Origin: Desertivirga brevis
GTDB taxonomy: Bacteria > Bacteroidota > Bacteroidia > Sphingobacteriales > Sphingobacteriaceae
Length of the DNA: 64,000 bases
Assembly (NCBI RefSeq): GCF_017355835.1
Contig: NZ_JAFEWF010000001.1
Coordinates: forward strand, 992,001-1,056,000
Direction of reading: 5' to 3'
Below are positions 34,315 through 43,923 of the stretch, one piece after another (position 1 is the stretch's first letter; every line of letters begins with the position of its first letter). The translations under genes and the position numbers were made by a program. A model generated the notes under the pieces. That model did not search any database. It was not told where the DNA came from and was given only the letters and a program-made list of their open reading frames with translations.

Positions 34315-36288
34315 ATGAAAAAGACAATAATTCTGGGCCTGCTAGCCCTTTCTTCTTTTCACCTAAAAGCCCAAGAAGATTTCCAATTTGGTAAACCCTC
34401 TTCAGCAGAATTTGAGTTGAAAAAGTATGCTCAAGACACTACGGCAAATGCAGTAGTTCTAAGAGAATTTGGAACGGCATACATTAGTAGTAGTAACTCG
34501 AACCTTATTTTCAATTACCATGTACGCATGAAGATCTTTAACAGCAAGGCCTTCGATAAGGGCCAGATAGCTGTAATGATAAGGAATCAGGGAGGTGATG
34601 CTTTTGAGACCATGAGAGACATAAAAGGGGTTACTTTTTATCCTGATGAAAATGGACTGATGCGACAGAGTGAGCTTGATGCCAAACAAATTTTTAAACA
34701 AACAAAAGCTACAAAATTTAGTGACCTGGTAAAATTCGCATTGCCAAATATCCGGCCCGGAAGCATCATTGAGTATTCTTACCAGATAGAGTCTCCCTTT
34801 ATTCATAACTTCCGGACCTGGGAGTTTCAGGACGATATTCCAAAGATCTATTCTGAATTTTCTCCAAGGATACCCGGCAACTACAACTACAATGTGTCCT
34901 TACGCGGGCCTTTTAAGTTGAGTAAAAACAAGGGGGAGGTTGAAAAAGAATGTTATTCGCCCGGGGGAGGATTTAAGGTCGATTGCTCAAAAATGATCTA
35001 TGCCATGGAAAATATTCCGGCATTTAAGGAGGAGGCCTTTATGACCTCTCCAAATAATTTTAAAGCAGCAATGTATTATGAGCTCTCAGATTATACAAAT
35101 TTCCATGGCGTTAAAACGAATTATACCAAGGATTGGAAGGATATTGACCATGAGCTAAAGATCTATGAGAGATTTGGGTTGCAGTTAAAAAAGAAAGAGT
35201 TTTTCAAAGATAAGTTACCAACTACCCTTCTAACTATGACAGATTCGCTTGAAAAAGCAAAGGGAATCTATCACTTCATGCAGAGCTGGTTTCGCTGGAA
35301 TGGATTTAAGGGGAAGTATACAGATGAGGGACTAAAGAAGGCATTTGAAGGACATGCCGGTAATGTTGGAGATATTAATCTCTCGTTGGTGGCTGCTATG
35401 AACTGTGCAGGACTTAATGCTGAAGCTGTGATGTTGTCTACTCGTGAGAACGGCCTGGTAAATAATCTTTTTCCTGTTGAAAGCGATTTTGATTATGTGA
35501 TCTGTAAATTCAACATTGCCGGAACCCATTATTTGCTCGACGCGACGGATCAGCTTCTGCCATTCGGCTTACTTCCGCTGCGGTGCATCAATGACAGAGG
35601 CAGAGTTATGCCACTTAATAAGCCGTCGTACTGGATTGATTTAAAAGCCTCGCAAAAACAAAGCAAAACAGTTAGCCTAAGGTTAGATCTAAATGAAAAT
35701 GGAAAAGCAAAGGGAACTCTTTCAATTTTTTCTGCCGGTTATGAAGCTTACGATAAGCGTAGAAAGATCAAAAAATACAACTCGACAGATGATTACGTAG
35801 AAAACCTTGATGAGAGCCTTCAGAAAATCAAGATATTAAAACAGGATATCAAGAACCTCGACACCATTGATCAATCCTTATCTGAATCTTATGATATCGA
35901 AGTTGATATCGCCGACAAAGTATCTAAAGATCGCTTGATCCTTAATCCTTGTTTCCTTGACCGGGTGTCTGAAAATCCATTTAAACTTGAAGAACGGAAC
36001 TACCCTATTGACCAGGGGGCACCTTCAGAAACGAGAATTGTTGTCGAAATCAACTATCCTGATAACTTCGAGATCATTAACAAGCCCTCGAATGTCGGTT
36101 TGGCTTTGCCCAATAACGGGGGTAAATTTATATCAAGCATCGCAGTAGAAGGTAATACCCTTACTTTTATGAACCACAACTTGTTAACCAAGGCTATTTA
36201 TAGTCCAGAGGAATACCCTTATCTTAAGGAGCTATACAATAAAATTATTCAATCACAGCAAATTGACCTGGTATTCAAGAAGAAATAA
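34315..36288 (+). CDS. DUF3857 protein with inactive-looking transglutaminase domain
   Basis: 657 residues with a signal peptide (KTIILGLLALSSFHLKAQ). A DUF3857 domain covers about residues 50-220 and a transglutaminase-like fold about 300-420, followed by a beta-rich C-terminus. Where the paralogue downstream has the catalytic Cys in GYGDCKGL, this protein has VGDINLS (Ile354), and the catalytic His position in FDYVICKFN is Tyr394. It therefore probably lacks enzyme activity. The next gene starts within its stop codon (TAATG), so the two are made together, likely as periplasmic partners. Confidence 0.85.
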   Translation: MKKTIILGLLALSSFHLKAQEDFQFGKPSSAEFELKKYAQDTTANAVVLREFGTAYISSSNSNLIFNYHVRMKIFNSKAFDKGQIAVMIRNQGGDAFETMRDIKGVTFYPDENGLMRQSELDAKQIFKQTKATKFSDLVKFALPNIRPGSIIEYSYQIESPFIHNFRTWEFQDDIPKIYSEFSPRIPGNYNYNVSLRGPFKLSKNKGEVEKECYSPGGGFKVDCSKMIYAMENIPAFKEEAFMTSPNNFKAAMYYELSDYTNFHGVKTNYTKDWKDIDHELKIYERFGLQLKKKEFFKDKLPTTLLTMTDSLEKAKGIYHFMQSWFRWNGFKGKYTDEGLKKAFEGHAGNVGDINLSLVAAMNCAGLNAEAVMLSTRENGLVNNLFPVESDFDYVICKFNIAGTHYLLDATDQLLPFGLLPLRCINDRGRVMPLNKPSYWIDLKASQKQSKTVSLRLDLNENGKAKGTLSIFSAGYEAYDKRRKIKKYNSTDDYVENLDESLQKIKILKQDIKNLDTIDQSLSESYDIEVDIADKVSKDRLILNPCFLDRVSENPFKLEERNYPIDQGAPSETRIVVEINYPDNFEIINKPSNVGLALPNNGGKFISSIAVEGNTLTFMNHNLLTKAIYSPEEYPYLKELYNKIIQSQQIDLVFKKK

Positions 36289-38192
36289 TGAAACTGGAGA
36301 CTACTTTACTCGCCCTTTTACTTCTTGCCTTAAAATCCTTTTCGCAATCCAACTATGCTGTTAGTTCTATACCCAAGAACCTGTTGGTAAAAGCAGGTGC
36401 GGTAGTGAGAACTTACGAAGAGGAAATCAGAGTGAACGATTTGACGGATGTAATTTATCACACCAGGTTTGCAGTTACTATTTTAAATGAGTCTGGGAAC
36501 AGCCAGGGACGAATGAGATTTTATTATGATAAAGTAAGTCAGATAAAATCTATCAAGGGAGTAATTTACAACGAATTCGGATTAACAATTGCAAAGTTTG
36601 GGGAGAAGAACTTTCAGGATCAGAGCATTACGGATTATTCACTTTACATGGACGACAGAGTAAAATACTATAATCCTGCAATGACCACCTACCCCTATAC
36701 CATTGAATACGAGGTCGAAATCAAGACTAAACAAAGCTTATATTTTCCAAGTTGGATTCCTGTTAACTCTACTGCAGTATCTGTAGAAAAAAGCAGTCTT
36801 AAGTTCATCTGCCCCAACAATTTCAGGCTGCGCTTCAAAGAATACTCCTTCTCAGGAAAACGTGCTGAAACTACAGAGGGCAGCAATAAAATATTTAACT
36901 GGGAAATCAACAACCTTCCAGCATTAAGAGATGAACCCTACAGTCCCGGTTACGACAAGTTTCTACCGATGGTGAAGCTGGCGCCAGAAAGCTTTGCTTA
37001 CAAAGGCATTAAAGGAAGCTTTAGTAATTGGAGCGATTACGGAAAATGGATGAGTGAAACCTTGTTGAAAGGAAGAGATGTTTTGACAGATCAAACACGT
37101 CAGGAAATTTTAGAATTGACTAAAAGTACTGCATCGCCGAAAGAAAAAGCAAAGCTGATCTATGAATACATGCAGAAGAAAACCCGGTATATAAGTGTTC
37201 AGATAGGAATCGGTGGATACCAGCCCTATCCCGCTGCGGATGTAGACAGGCTCGGATATGGTGACTGTAAGGGTCTTGTGAATTACACAAAAGCTTTATT
37301 AAATATTGTGGGAATCGAATCTTATTATTGTGTTGTGTACGCTGGTTCTTTCAGGCGGAACATCGAGGATTCGTTTACCAGCATAAACCAAGGCAACCAT
37401 GTTATCCTGTGCTTGCCCTTTAAAAGCGACACCACCTGGCTTGAGTGTACAAGTCAGCGTTCTCCATTTGGCTTCCTTGGTGATTTTACTGATGACCGGA
37501 CAGTGCTGGCGTGTACACCAGAAGGCGGAAAACTGCTGCGAACACCAAAATTCCAATCAAATGAAAGTGCGCAAATAAGAAAGGCAGAGATATCTATTTC
37601 AGCGGATGGGGCAGCAACAGGACAGATCACTACGCGGTTTTCGGGGGCTCAATATGACAACCACGACGAGTTGTTTAATGAACCCTATGAAGAACAGGTA
37701 AAAAAAACAGGAGATTTGTATCCCAAGCTAACATTTCAAACCACCCAGCTTAAGTATAAGAAGTTTGCCGACCCCAAACCATTCACATCGGAAACTCTCT
37801 CCTTTGTTTCCAATAATTACTGCTCAACTGTTGATGGAAAGCTCCTACTTCCAATTAATAAGCTAAATGTTTTCGAACGTGTCCCAAAGGAGATAAGAAA
37901 TCGTACAAACCCAGTATATATTAACCGGAGCTGGTATGACGAAGATTTAATCACCTTTAACTTACCTGAAGACTATACAACAAATCTTCCTTCGGAAAAG
38001 AGAACTGTTGACAAACCTTTCGGTAAATATACCTGCGAAATTACTTATTCCGGAAATAAAATTATTTACAAACGGACTATGCAGTTGAATGATGGAATTT
38101 ATCCCCCGGAGCAATACCCTGATCTGGTTGATTTCTTCCAGGAAATTCATGAGTTGGATAATGGGATAATAACTCTTAATAAAAAAAAGTAA
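36288..38192 (+). CDS. DUF3857 protein with intact transglutaminase-like domain
   Basis: 634 residues. Signal peptide (LLALLLLALKSFSQ), DUF3857 at about 50-210, transglutaminase-like domain at about 270-400 and a beta-rich end. Catalytic residues are present: C327 in GYGDCKGL and H371 in GNHVILCL, with WLECT following for the acidic residue. Such proteins in Bacteroidota are exported and their substrate is unknown; a peptidase or amidase role in the envelope is likely. It overlaps the inactive paralogue by one base and probably forms a complex with it. Confidence 0.87.
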   Translation: MKLETTLLALLLLALKSFSQSNYAVSSIPKNLLVKAGAVVRTYEEEIRVNDLTDVIYHTRFAVTILNESGNSQGRMRFYYDKVSQIKSIKGVIYNEFGLTIAKFGEKNFQDQSITDYSLYMDDRVKYYNPAMTTYPYTIEYEVEIKTKQSLYFPSWIPVNSTAVSVEKSSLKFICPNNFRLRFKEYSFSGKRAETTEGSNKIFNWEINNLPALRDEPYSPGYDKFLPMVKLAPESFAYKGIKGSFSNWSDYGKWMSETLLKGRDVLTDQTRQEILELTKSTASPKEKAKLIYEYMQKKTRYISVQIGIGGYQPYPAADVDRLGYGDCKGLVNYTKALLNIVGIESYYCVVYAGSFRRNIEDSFTSINQGNHVILCLPFKSDTTWLECTSQRSPFGFLGDFTDDRTVLACTPEGGKLLRTPKFQSNESAQIRKAEISISADGAATGQITTRFSGAQYDNHDELFNEPYEEQVKKTGDLYPKLTFQTTQLKYKKFADPKPFTSETLSFVSNNYCSTVDGKLLLPINKLNVFERVPKEIRNRTNPVYINRSWYDEDLITFNLPEDYTTNLPSEKRTVDKPFGKYTCEITYSGNKIIYKRTMQLNDGIYPPEQYPDLVDFFQEIHELDNGIITLNKKK

Positions 38193-38241
38193 AAGCCATC
38201 GGACGTAACTGATTTTCTATTCCACGTCCGAGTGCTTTTTT
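38191..38241 (+). terminator. Terminator of the DUF3857 operon
   Basis: Two stacked stems, AAAAGC/GCTTTT outside and CGGACGT/ACGTCCG inside, joined by a small CAT/AGT internal loop, followed by TTTTTTG. It overlaps the end of the response regulator gene on the other strand, whose stop lies in the loop. Confidence 0.8.
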
Positions 38242-38603
38242 GTATAAGCTTTAAATGCCTTACTAACGGTTTCTTCAAGTTGGGATATATTGAATGGCTT
38301 TTGCAAAATAAAATCAGCTCCAGCCTCTTTTGCCAATTCATCTATATCGCTATTGGCTGTAAAATATATAACTGGGATCTCCCTATATGCAGGATCGTTT
38401 TTTATCTGCTGAGTTGCCACAATTCCTCCCTCATCCGGAATTTTATTATCCATAAATATAACCGAGGGATTTATTGAAGAAACTTTTTCTATAATATTAT
38501 TGCAATCGGGAAGAGTATAAACTTCCCAATCGGCATCAGTTAGTACTAATGCAACTATTTCTGAGACAGTTATATCGTCATCGCATACCAAAACGCGTTT
38601 CAT
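38217..38603 (-). CDS. Single-domain response regulator
   Basis: 128 residues, a receiver domain only. The acidic pocket is CDDD near residues 7-10, the phosphoacceptor is D52 in VIFMDNKIP, the conserved Thr is in YFTANSD and the Lys in ILQKPFN. Without an output domain it would act by binding partners such as a histidine kinase. No kinase gene is adjacent. Confidence 0.88.
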   Translation of the reverse strand: MKRVLVCDDDITVSEIVALVLTDADWEVYTLPDCNNIIEKVSSINPSVIFMDNKIPDEGGIVATQQIKNDPAYREIPVIYFTANSDIDELAKEAGADFILQKPFNISQLEETVSKAFKAYTKKHSDVE

Positions 38604-38874
38604 GTTCTTTGTTCGTGTAAAATTTAAACGTATTAATACCCAAGTGGTTTTTAGCTATATCTGAAATAACCCTTTGACTTTTCAACATCAAACCCGTTAT
38701 AAACACATCCCACCTACTTCCACTTATTATTATCAAATATTAAGCCCTATTTTCGAGAGCAATACTATTTTACCAATTTTCAGCTTTTTAATTAAACAAA
38801 ACATTAAGCGAATATTGTTATAAATTCGCGGCACATTTATAAAGTCTACAGGGCAATACAGCGCAACAATAATT

Positions 38875-39849
38875 ATGTATTCAATCTCTCAACTTCAAGA
38901 CCTGGTCAATAAACATATTGCTGAAAAAGAATATCCAAACAACCCTTCTGAACTCTATGAACCTATCAGGTACATAATGTCATTAGGAGGAAAGCGACTA
39001 AGACCAGCACTTTTATTGATGGCATGCAATCTTTTTGATGGCAGTGTATTAAAGGCGCTAGACCCCGCCCTGGCTATAGAAGTGTTTCATAATTTCACTC
39101 TCATGCATGATGATATTATGGACAAAGCACCATTAAGACGCGGAAAACCTACTGTTCACGCAAAATGGAACGAGAGTATTGCAATCCTGTCTGGGGATGT
39201 AATGCTGGTTAAGGCCTATGAATTGATTATGAGTGTTAATGATTCTGTCCTACGTGATGTTCTTCGCGTTTTTAATGAAACGGCTACAGGTGTATGCGAA
39301 GGCCAACAAATAGACATGAATTTTGAGGCTTTGGACGGCGTTACTATCGCTGAATACCTCGAAATGATCCGTTTAAAAACAGCTGTATTACTTGCCGGTA
39401 GCTTAGAAATCGGTGCCTTAATAGGCAACGCACCTAAAGATCAAGCCCAGCTTTTATATCAATTCGGAGAGAACTTGGGATTAGCTTTTCAATTACAAGA
39501 TGACATCCTCGACGTTTACGGGGATCCTCACAAATTTGGTAAACAAGTCGGCGGCGATATCCTTTCCAACAAGAAAACGTTTCTCTTGATCAAAGCTCTT
39601 GAACTGGCTGAAAATCTTGAAGAAGAGGAGTTGAATTACTGGTTGAACGCTGAAGATTTTGACGCAGACACAAAAGTAAGGGCAGTGACTGATATTTATA
39701 ATCAATTGGGAGTTCGCCAGCTGGCTGAGGAGCAAATGAATGATTTTGCAGAAAAAGCGCTTTCTGCCCTGGCCTGTGTAGAGGCAAGCAGCGAGAAAAA
39801 GGACCAACTTAAAACCTTTGCAGAAGAATTATTGGTAAGAGAAAACTAG
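38875..39849 (+). CDS. Trans-polyprenyl diphosphate synthase
   Basis: 324 residues. Both Asp-rich motifs are present: DDIMD (FARM, in LMHDDIMDKAPLRRGKPT) and DDILD (SARM, in AFQLQDDILDVYGDPHKF). The fifth residue before the first motif is Phe (FTLMHDD), which in characterised enzymes limits chain length to short products of about C15-C20, but homologues of this Bacteroidota group have not been judged from this alone. The product may feed menaquinone or carotenoid synthesis. A partial -7 box (TAAATTCG) lies near 38821. Confidence 0.88.
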   Translation: MYSISQLQDLVNKHIAEKEYPNNPSELYEPIRYIMSLGGKRLRPALLLMACNLFDGSVLKALDPALAIEVFHNFTLMHDDIMDKAPLRRGKPTVHAKWNESIAILSGDVMLVKAYELIMSVNDSVLRDVLRVFNETATGVCEGQQIDMNFEALDGVTIAEYLEMIRLKTAVLLAGSLEIGALIGNAPKDQAQLLYQFGENLGLAFQLQDDILDVYGDPHKFGKQVGGDILSNKKTFLLIKALELAENLEEEELNYWLNAEDFDADTKVRAVTDIYNQLGVRQLAEEQMNDFAEKALSALACVEASSEKKDQLKTFAEELLVREN

Positions 39850-39870
39850 AAACAAGTAAGAGTTGAGCCC

Positions 39871-40278
39871 TTATCGGGATTCTTTTTCATTTTCCCCTAA
39901 TTCCTCTAAAGCTATTTGCAGTGCGGTTGCTGAGATCTGAATTTCCCGAAAGCAATAAGCAAGCGCTAATAACAGCATAAGTAAGCTTATGCTGAAACTT
40001 ATTTTTGCAGCCAGGAACCAGTCGGCAAACAAGCATAACATACAAATAGAACAAAATAAAAGGCAGCAAACACCGAAAGCCTGCATATTCCTGATTAAAA
40101 AAATACGCTGCCTAAGGTTTTCCATTTCCTTCAATAAGTCTGGCTGCTGCTCCTCCTGGAATTTATTCTTTAAGGCTCTAACAAGGCCCCCTAGATGGAG
40201 CAACTTAACTGTATAAGCCAAAAGAATTAATGACGTTGCCGGAAAAAGAATAGCAGGGGTAGTGACTGTAAAGGTCAT
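39871..40278 (-). CDS. DUF2721-family membrane protein (first of two)
   Basis: 135 residues. It begins with the same TLTTPALLFPA-type block as its neighbour (VTTPAILFPATSLILLAYTV) and has three hydrophobic segments, with a soluble stretch LLKEMENLRQRIFLIRNMQA in between that also matches the neighbour. Function unknown; integral membrane. It follows its paralogue after a single base, so both come from one transcript. Confidence 0.78.
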   Translation of the reverse strand: MTFTVTTPAILFPATSLILLAYTVKLLHLGGLVRALKNKFQEEQQPDLLKEMENLRQRIFLIRNMQAFGVCCLLFCSICMLCLFADWFLAAKISFSISLLMLLLALAYCFREIQISATALQIALEELGENEKESR

Positions 40279-40279
40279 T

Positions 40280-40699
40280 CTAGTTTTGTTTTTCTTTCGA
40301 CTCCATCATCAGCTCCTCAAGGTCACTTAGTTCAATTTCCAAAGCTCTCACTGAGATTTGAATTTCCCTAAGGGAAATAAAAAGGGAGATCATTAAAAGA
40401 AGCAAACTTGTACCAAAAATATACTTGGCGATCAATTGCTCTCCGTTGTATAATAGCCACATCGTTAAAACGCACATAAAAAAACTAAGGATGGCACAAG
40501 CCTGCATGTTCCGGATCTGAAGGATCCTTGTTCGCAGATTAGAGATTTGACCAAGCAAGTTAGGATTTAAACTTTCTTTGTATTGGCTCTTTAAATTTCG
40601 CACCAGACCAGCAAGAGCGAGAAATCGATTTGTGTAGGCAAGCAGCAAAAGAGAAATAGCGGGAAAAAGAAGAGCAGGGGTTGTAAGGGTCAATTCCAT
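40280..40699 (-). CDS. DUF2721-family membrane protein (second of two)
   Basis: 139 residues, three hydrophobic segments, and the shared middle block LLGQISNLRTRILQIRNMQA with Met-Gln-Ala-Cys at the start of TM2. The two genes are tandem paralogues and probably interact, but what they do is not known. The stop is followed by one base before the next ATG. Confidence 0.78.
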   Translation of the reverse strand: MELTLTTPALLFPAISLLLLAYTNRFLALAGLVRNLKSQYKESLNPNLLGQISNLRTRILQIRNMQACAILSFFMCVLTMWLLYNGEQLIAKYIFGTSLLLLMISLFISLREIQISVRALEIELSDLEELMMESKEKQN

Positions 40700-40850
40700 C
40701 AGAATCCTTTATAATAGGGGTTAAATGTACATCTTCTTATGCACTTATAAGCCCGGTGCCAATTACCCTGCAAATATTTATTACGCAGGAATGATCCAAA
40801 CATTGGAAGGTGCTAAACAATATTCTTTATTTTAGTGACGATTAAACAAT

Positions 40851-41990
40851 ATGTCCGAGTCATCCATTCATTCAGCTAAAGTAGTAGCGTCAGCAGTTGC
40901 TTCCCATTTTGAAAATCACTTTGCTGCGATTGCAGGAAATGAAATTGACGCTTTCTTACAACAGCCAGATATTAAAACTATCGAGGCGATTATCAATGCT
41001 GGTTTTTGGTCGAGCCTTCGCCGGGAAGAAGGACGTTCACCTAAAATCTCCCTTGCATTTTTACCTCCGGCTGAATGTGAAAATCCTTTACTTTTCGGAA
41101 GAAGACTACCCTTAAGTCCGAAGATCCTTACAAAAATTGCTCCGGGCGTTGAGAGAAGCGGAATTCATCTTGGAGTTTGGCGCGACTCAGAGGAGCTGTA
41201 TATTTGGGGTACAACCAAGTCTGTTCCGCCATTTTGCTTTATCCTTGAAGTCGTAGAGCCGGGCTTATTGGTAGTAAAACATAGACGGACCCAGGGATTT
41301 GGAAAATTTGTGAATGTGGCTATATTGGATGGAGACCAGGTAAAGATCGTGTTGGATGAAACATCCACAATACCTGACTGCCCAGATTTACTTACCAATA
41401 TGATGGGCTTAAATTCTACTTCATCCTGGAACACCTCTATTAACGTTCTGGTGCAAATGGCGGCCTCTATGAGAGCTCACGGTCGTGGTGGAGCACTGCT
41501 AGTTGTTCCCAAGAATACAGATGATTGGAAGAAATCTATTGTTCAACCTATCACCTACCCGGTTGCTCCTTCTTTTAACGGCCTTGCCTATTTACTTCAA
41601 CAAAGCAAACAGGAAAAACTTGACGTGTCATGGCAAACTGCATTAAACAGGGAAGTTGATCATATTGCAGGCTTGTCAGCCGTAGATGGAGCCACCATTA
41701 TTACACAGGACTGTGAACTGATGGCTTTTGGAGCAAAAATACACCGGGCATCTGGAAGTGAACAAATTGAAAAGATCATCCTGACAGAGCCTGTAGTTGG
41801 AAACAAAGCAATGGTAGTACATCCTTCACTTACAGGGGGAACACGACATCTTTCCGCAGCCCAATTTGTGCACGATCAAAAAGGTTCTTTGGCTCTGGTT
41901 GCTTCTCAGGATGGTCGCTTTACCATTTTTGCATGGTCTCCATGTGAGGGAATGGTCCATGCTCACCGGGTAGATTCCTTACTCCTCTAG
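40851..41990 (+). CDS. DACNV-sensor and diadenylate-cyclase-domain protein
   Basis: 379 residues. The last 120 hold DAC (DisA_N) signatures: DGATIITQDCELMAFGAKI for the DGA motif and GGTRHLSAAQFVHDQKGSLA for the GTRH motif, so the protein may make c-di-AMP from two ATP. The expected second Arg of the RHR motif is Leu here. The N-terminal 250 residues resemble the DACNV sensor domain (LSPKILTKIAPGVERSGIHL). It is soluble and cytoplasmic. A PRC-barrel stress gene follows 67 bp downstream on the same strand. Confidence 0.72.
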   Translation: MSESSIHSAKVVASAVASHFENHFAAIAGNEIDAFLQQPDIKTIEAIINAGFWSSLRREEGRSPKISLAFLPPAECENPLLFGRRLPLSPKILTKIAPGVERSGIHLGVWRDSEELYIWGTTKSVPPFCFILEVVEPGLLVVKHRRTQGFGKFVNVAILDGDQVKIVLDETSTIPDCPDLLTNMMGLNSTSSWNTSINVLVQMAASMRAHGRGGALLVVPKNTDDWKKSIVQPITYPVAPSFNGLAYLLQQSKQEKLDVSWQTALNREVDHIAGLSAVDGATIITQDCELMAFGAKIHRASGSEQIEKIILTEPVVGNKAMVVHPSLTGGTRHLSAAQFVHDQKGSLALVASQDGRFTIFAWSPCEGMVHAHRVDSLLL

Positions 41991-42057
41991 GATAAGAAAG
42001 AAGTTACAACAATTAGCAAAACGACTTGTTAGAGGTTCATTACTTAGAACTTACAAC

Positions 42058-42825
42058 ATGTTAGATAACCTGAATTACAACAGTCGGCTTGAACAATTGG
42101 ATGGGGCAGCCCTTTCCACCGTCGACTTTCCGACCGATATTCGTAACCGCAGCGTTAGAAATGGAAACGGTGAGGAAATTGGAAAAATAACCGACCTCCT
42201 GTACGACGTGCAATCAAAAAAGGTAAGGTATGTAATTATAAATGTTACCTCCAGTAACCGAGAAATTGATAGACAAATTCTGGCACCCATTGGAGTAATT
42301 GGAATTGACAATCCTGAGTATGTATTGATTTCCTCTTTAAATACGTCTTTTATAGAGCACCTTCCAGATTATATTAAGGGCCAGGTGAATCCGGGAGTGG
42401 AAAATATGGTACGTCTTGCTTATCTTGAAGAGCAAAAAGAAGAGGAAAACACTCCGATAACAGGCCATCCGGAAACCATCGATCCCGAGAGTTTCTACAG
42501 CAACAAACTCTTCAGCACTAGTCACCTTTTTAATTTCATAAGCTCATCTGATTCTGTAAAAAAAGTGCAGGCAGTGTTTGATGATGGTCTTGAAGCCGAG
42601 TCGGCAATAACTGAACTACTGGCAGTTGGATTTAATGCGGATGATGTTGAATTATCATCCACTGCGGCTGGAACAAGTACTGGTGCTGATGAGATAGAGA
42701 CACCAACTGTTGCAAATGGAGGTTCCCTTATCAGTATTAGAATTAACAGCACGAACGAGGCTTTGAAAGCTTCGGAAATATTGAACAAGAATGGCGCTGT
42801 TTCTATTTTTGAGAACGAAAACTAG
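42058..42825 (+). CDS. PRC-barrel stress protein with 17M-like C-terminal domain
   Basis: 255 residues. Residues 15-95 form a PRC-barrel (SVRNGNGEEIGKITDLLYDV, KVRYVIINVTSSNREIDRQI) and residues 160-255 a 17M-like module (KVQAVFDDGLEAESAITELL ... STNEALKASEILNKNGAVSI) like that at 19504. PRC-barrels bind RNA, proteins or photosynthetic complexes; the family use in Bacteroidota is unproven, but association with stress genes is common. It is probably co-transcribed with the DAC-domain gene. The gene at the right window edge has the same architecture. Confidence 0.75.
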   Translation: MLDNLNYNSRLEQLDGAALSTVDFPTDIRNRSVRNGNGEEIGKITDLLYDVQSKKVRYVIINVTSSNREIDRQILAPIGVIGIDNPEYVLISSLNTSFIEHLPDYIKGQVNPGVENMVRLAYLEEQKEEENTPITGHPETIDPESFYSNKLFSTSHLFNFISSSDSVKKVQAVFDDGLEAESAITELLAVGFNADDVELSSTAAGTSTGADEIETPTVANGGSLISIRINSTNEALKASEILNKNGAVSIFENEN

Positions 42826-42842
42826 CTATGTGGTTCAGGGAA

Positions 42843-43637
42843 TTATATCGGGCTGTTATCTATTTCCTGAACCACTCCCAAAACCCTTTTCAATTTCTCA
42901 TCCTCATACTCGGGCTGCAAAAGCACTTTCAAACCTTTACTTTCCAAATTTCTTTCAAGCTGGCAGTTCATACGTACTATTTCCTTTGCATTACTGGCTT
43001 GTCCAAGTAAGGAATCTTCTGAAATTCCCAGGGTGCCAAAAAAATCGTTTTTACTTACAGAAATATCCTCATCTCCGTTGAATAGTTTGTTAAGTTGAGC
43101 AGAAGGAACAAATCTTTCATTTTCGGTATAATATTCCCATTGGGCTACTCCAGCGAGATCAAAAACCTGCTTAAACTTATCAATCTTATTCAACAGGGTC
43201 TGATTATACTCTTTAGCATGCTCATACAGCACCAGGATTTCCTGATTCTGCCGTGAGTTATCTTGTTTAGCTTCGTATAATTTGTAAATCGTCTTCACTT
43301 TGAGCAGTAAAAGGTCGGTATCTACAGGTTTAGTAATGTAATCAACTGCTCCCTGGTTGTAGCCTTTAATTATCATGTTAATATCAGTGTAATTGGCCGA
43401 TAAAAATACAACCGCGGTATCTTTAGCTTTTTTAAATCCCCTGATATTTTCGGCTACCTCAAAGCCGTCTATTCCCGGCATTTGAACATCTAACAAGATC
43501 AGAACATACTGTTTCGATAATATTTTTCTTAATGCTTCTTCTCCTGAAAAAGCAGCATCTACCTGGAATCCATGGAATTCCAATACTTTTTGTAATGAAT
43601 ATACATTTTCAGGTACATCATCCACAATTAAAATCAT
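42843..43637 (-). CDS. Response regulator with C-terminal PAS-like region
   Basis: 264 residues. The receiver domain occupies residues 1-120 (ILIVDDVPENVYSLQKVLEF; phosphoacceptor Asp in LILLDVQMPGIDGF; Lys in YITKPVD). A coiled coil and a region with PAS-like features follow (FKQVFDLAGVAQWEYYTE). It lacks a DNA-binding or catalytic output, so it may signal by protein contact. A short gene lies 31 bp upstream. Confidence 0.85.
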   Translation of the reverse strand: MILIVDDVPENVYSLQKVLEFHGFQVDAAFSGEEALRKILSKQYVLILLDVQMPGIDGFEVAENIRGFKKAKDTAVVFLSANYTDINMIIKGYNQGAVDYITKPVDTDLLLLKVKTIYKLYEAKQDNSRQNQEILVLYEHAKEYNQTLLNKIDKFKQVFDLAGVAQWEYYTENERFVPSAQLNKLFNGDEDISVSKNDFFGTLGISEDSLLGQASNAKEIVRMNCQLERNLESKGLKVLLQPEYEDEKLKRVLGVVQEIDNSPI

Positions 43638-43668
43638 AAATTATCTATTAAATGATTTGGTTCTTAGA

Positions 43669-43869
43669 TCAGCTTAATTTTAAAATAACTCTACAACTCG
43701 GGAAATAGTGTAAAGGAGGAACATCAATATAAAATACTTCTCCCCCTGACAGTTCTCCAATGGTAAACGGCATATAAAACAAATTGTTTGCATCTTTAGC
43801 AGACAAGGATTTTTTTAATTCCTCAATAATAAAAGCTACACCTGATTGTAGAATATTAACATTCTCCAA
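43669..43869 (-). CDS. Small hypothetical protein (66 aa)
   Basis: 66 residues starting MENVNILQSGVAFIIEELKK; the end (GGEVFYIDVPPLHYFPSCRV) is rich in beta-type residues. No signal peptide or known family. It lies 31 bp before the response regulator on the same strand. Support is limited to a plausible amino-acid mix and position. Confidence 0.45.
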   Translation of the reverse strand: MENVNILQSGVAFIIEELKKSLSAKDANNLFYMPFTIGELSGGEVFYIDVPPLHYFPSCRVILKLS

Positions 43870-43923
43870 TTGCCGGTTTTTCTCTTTATGACCGTTTTTT
43901 CCACTCTGACGTCAAACCGGCTC

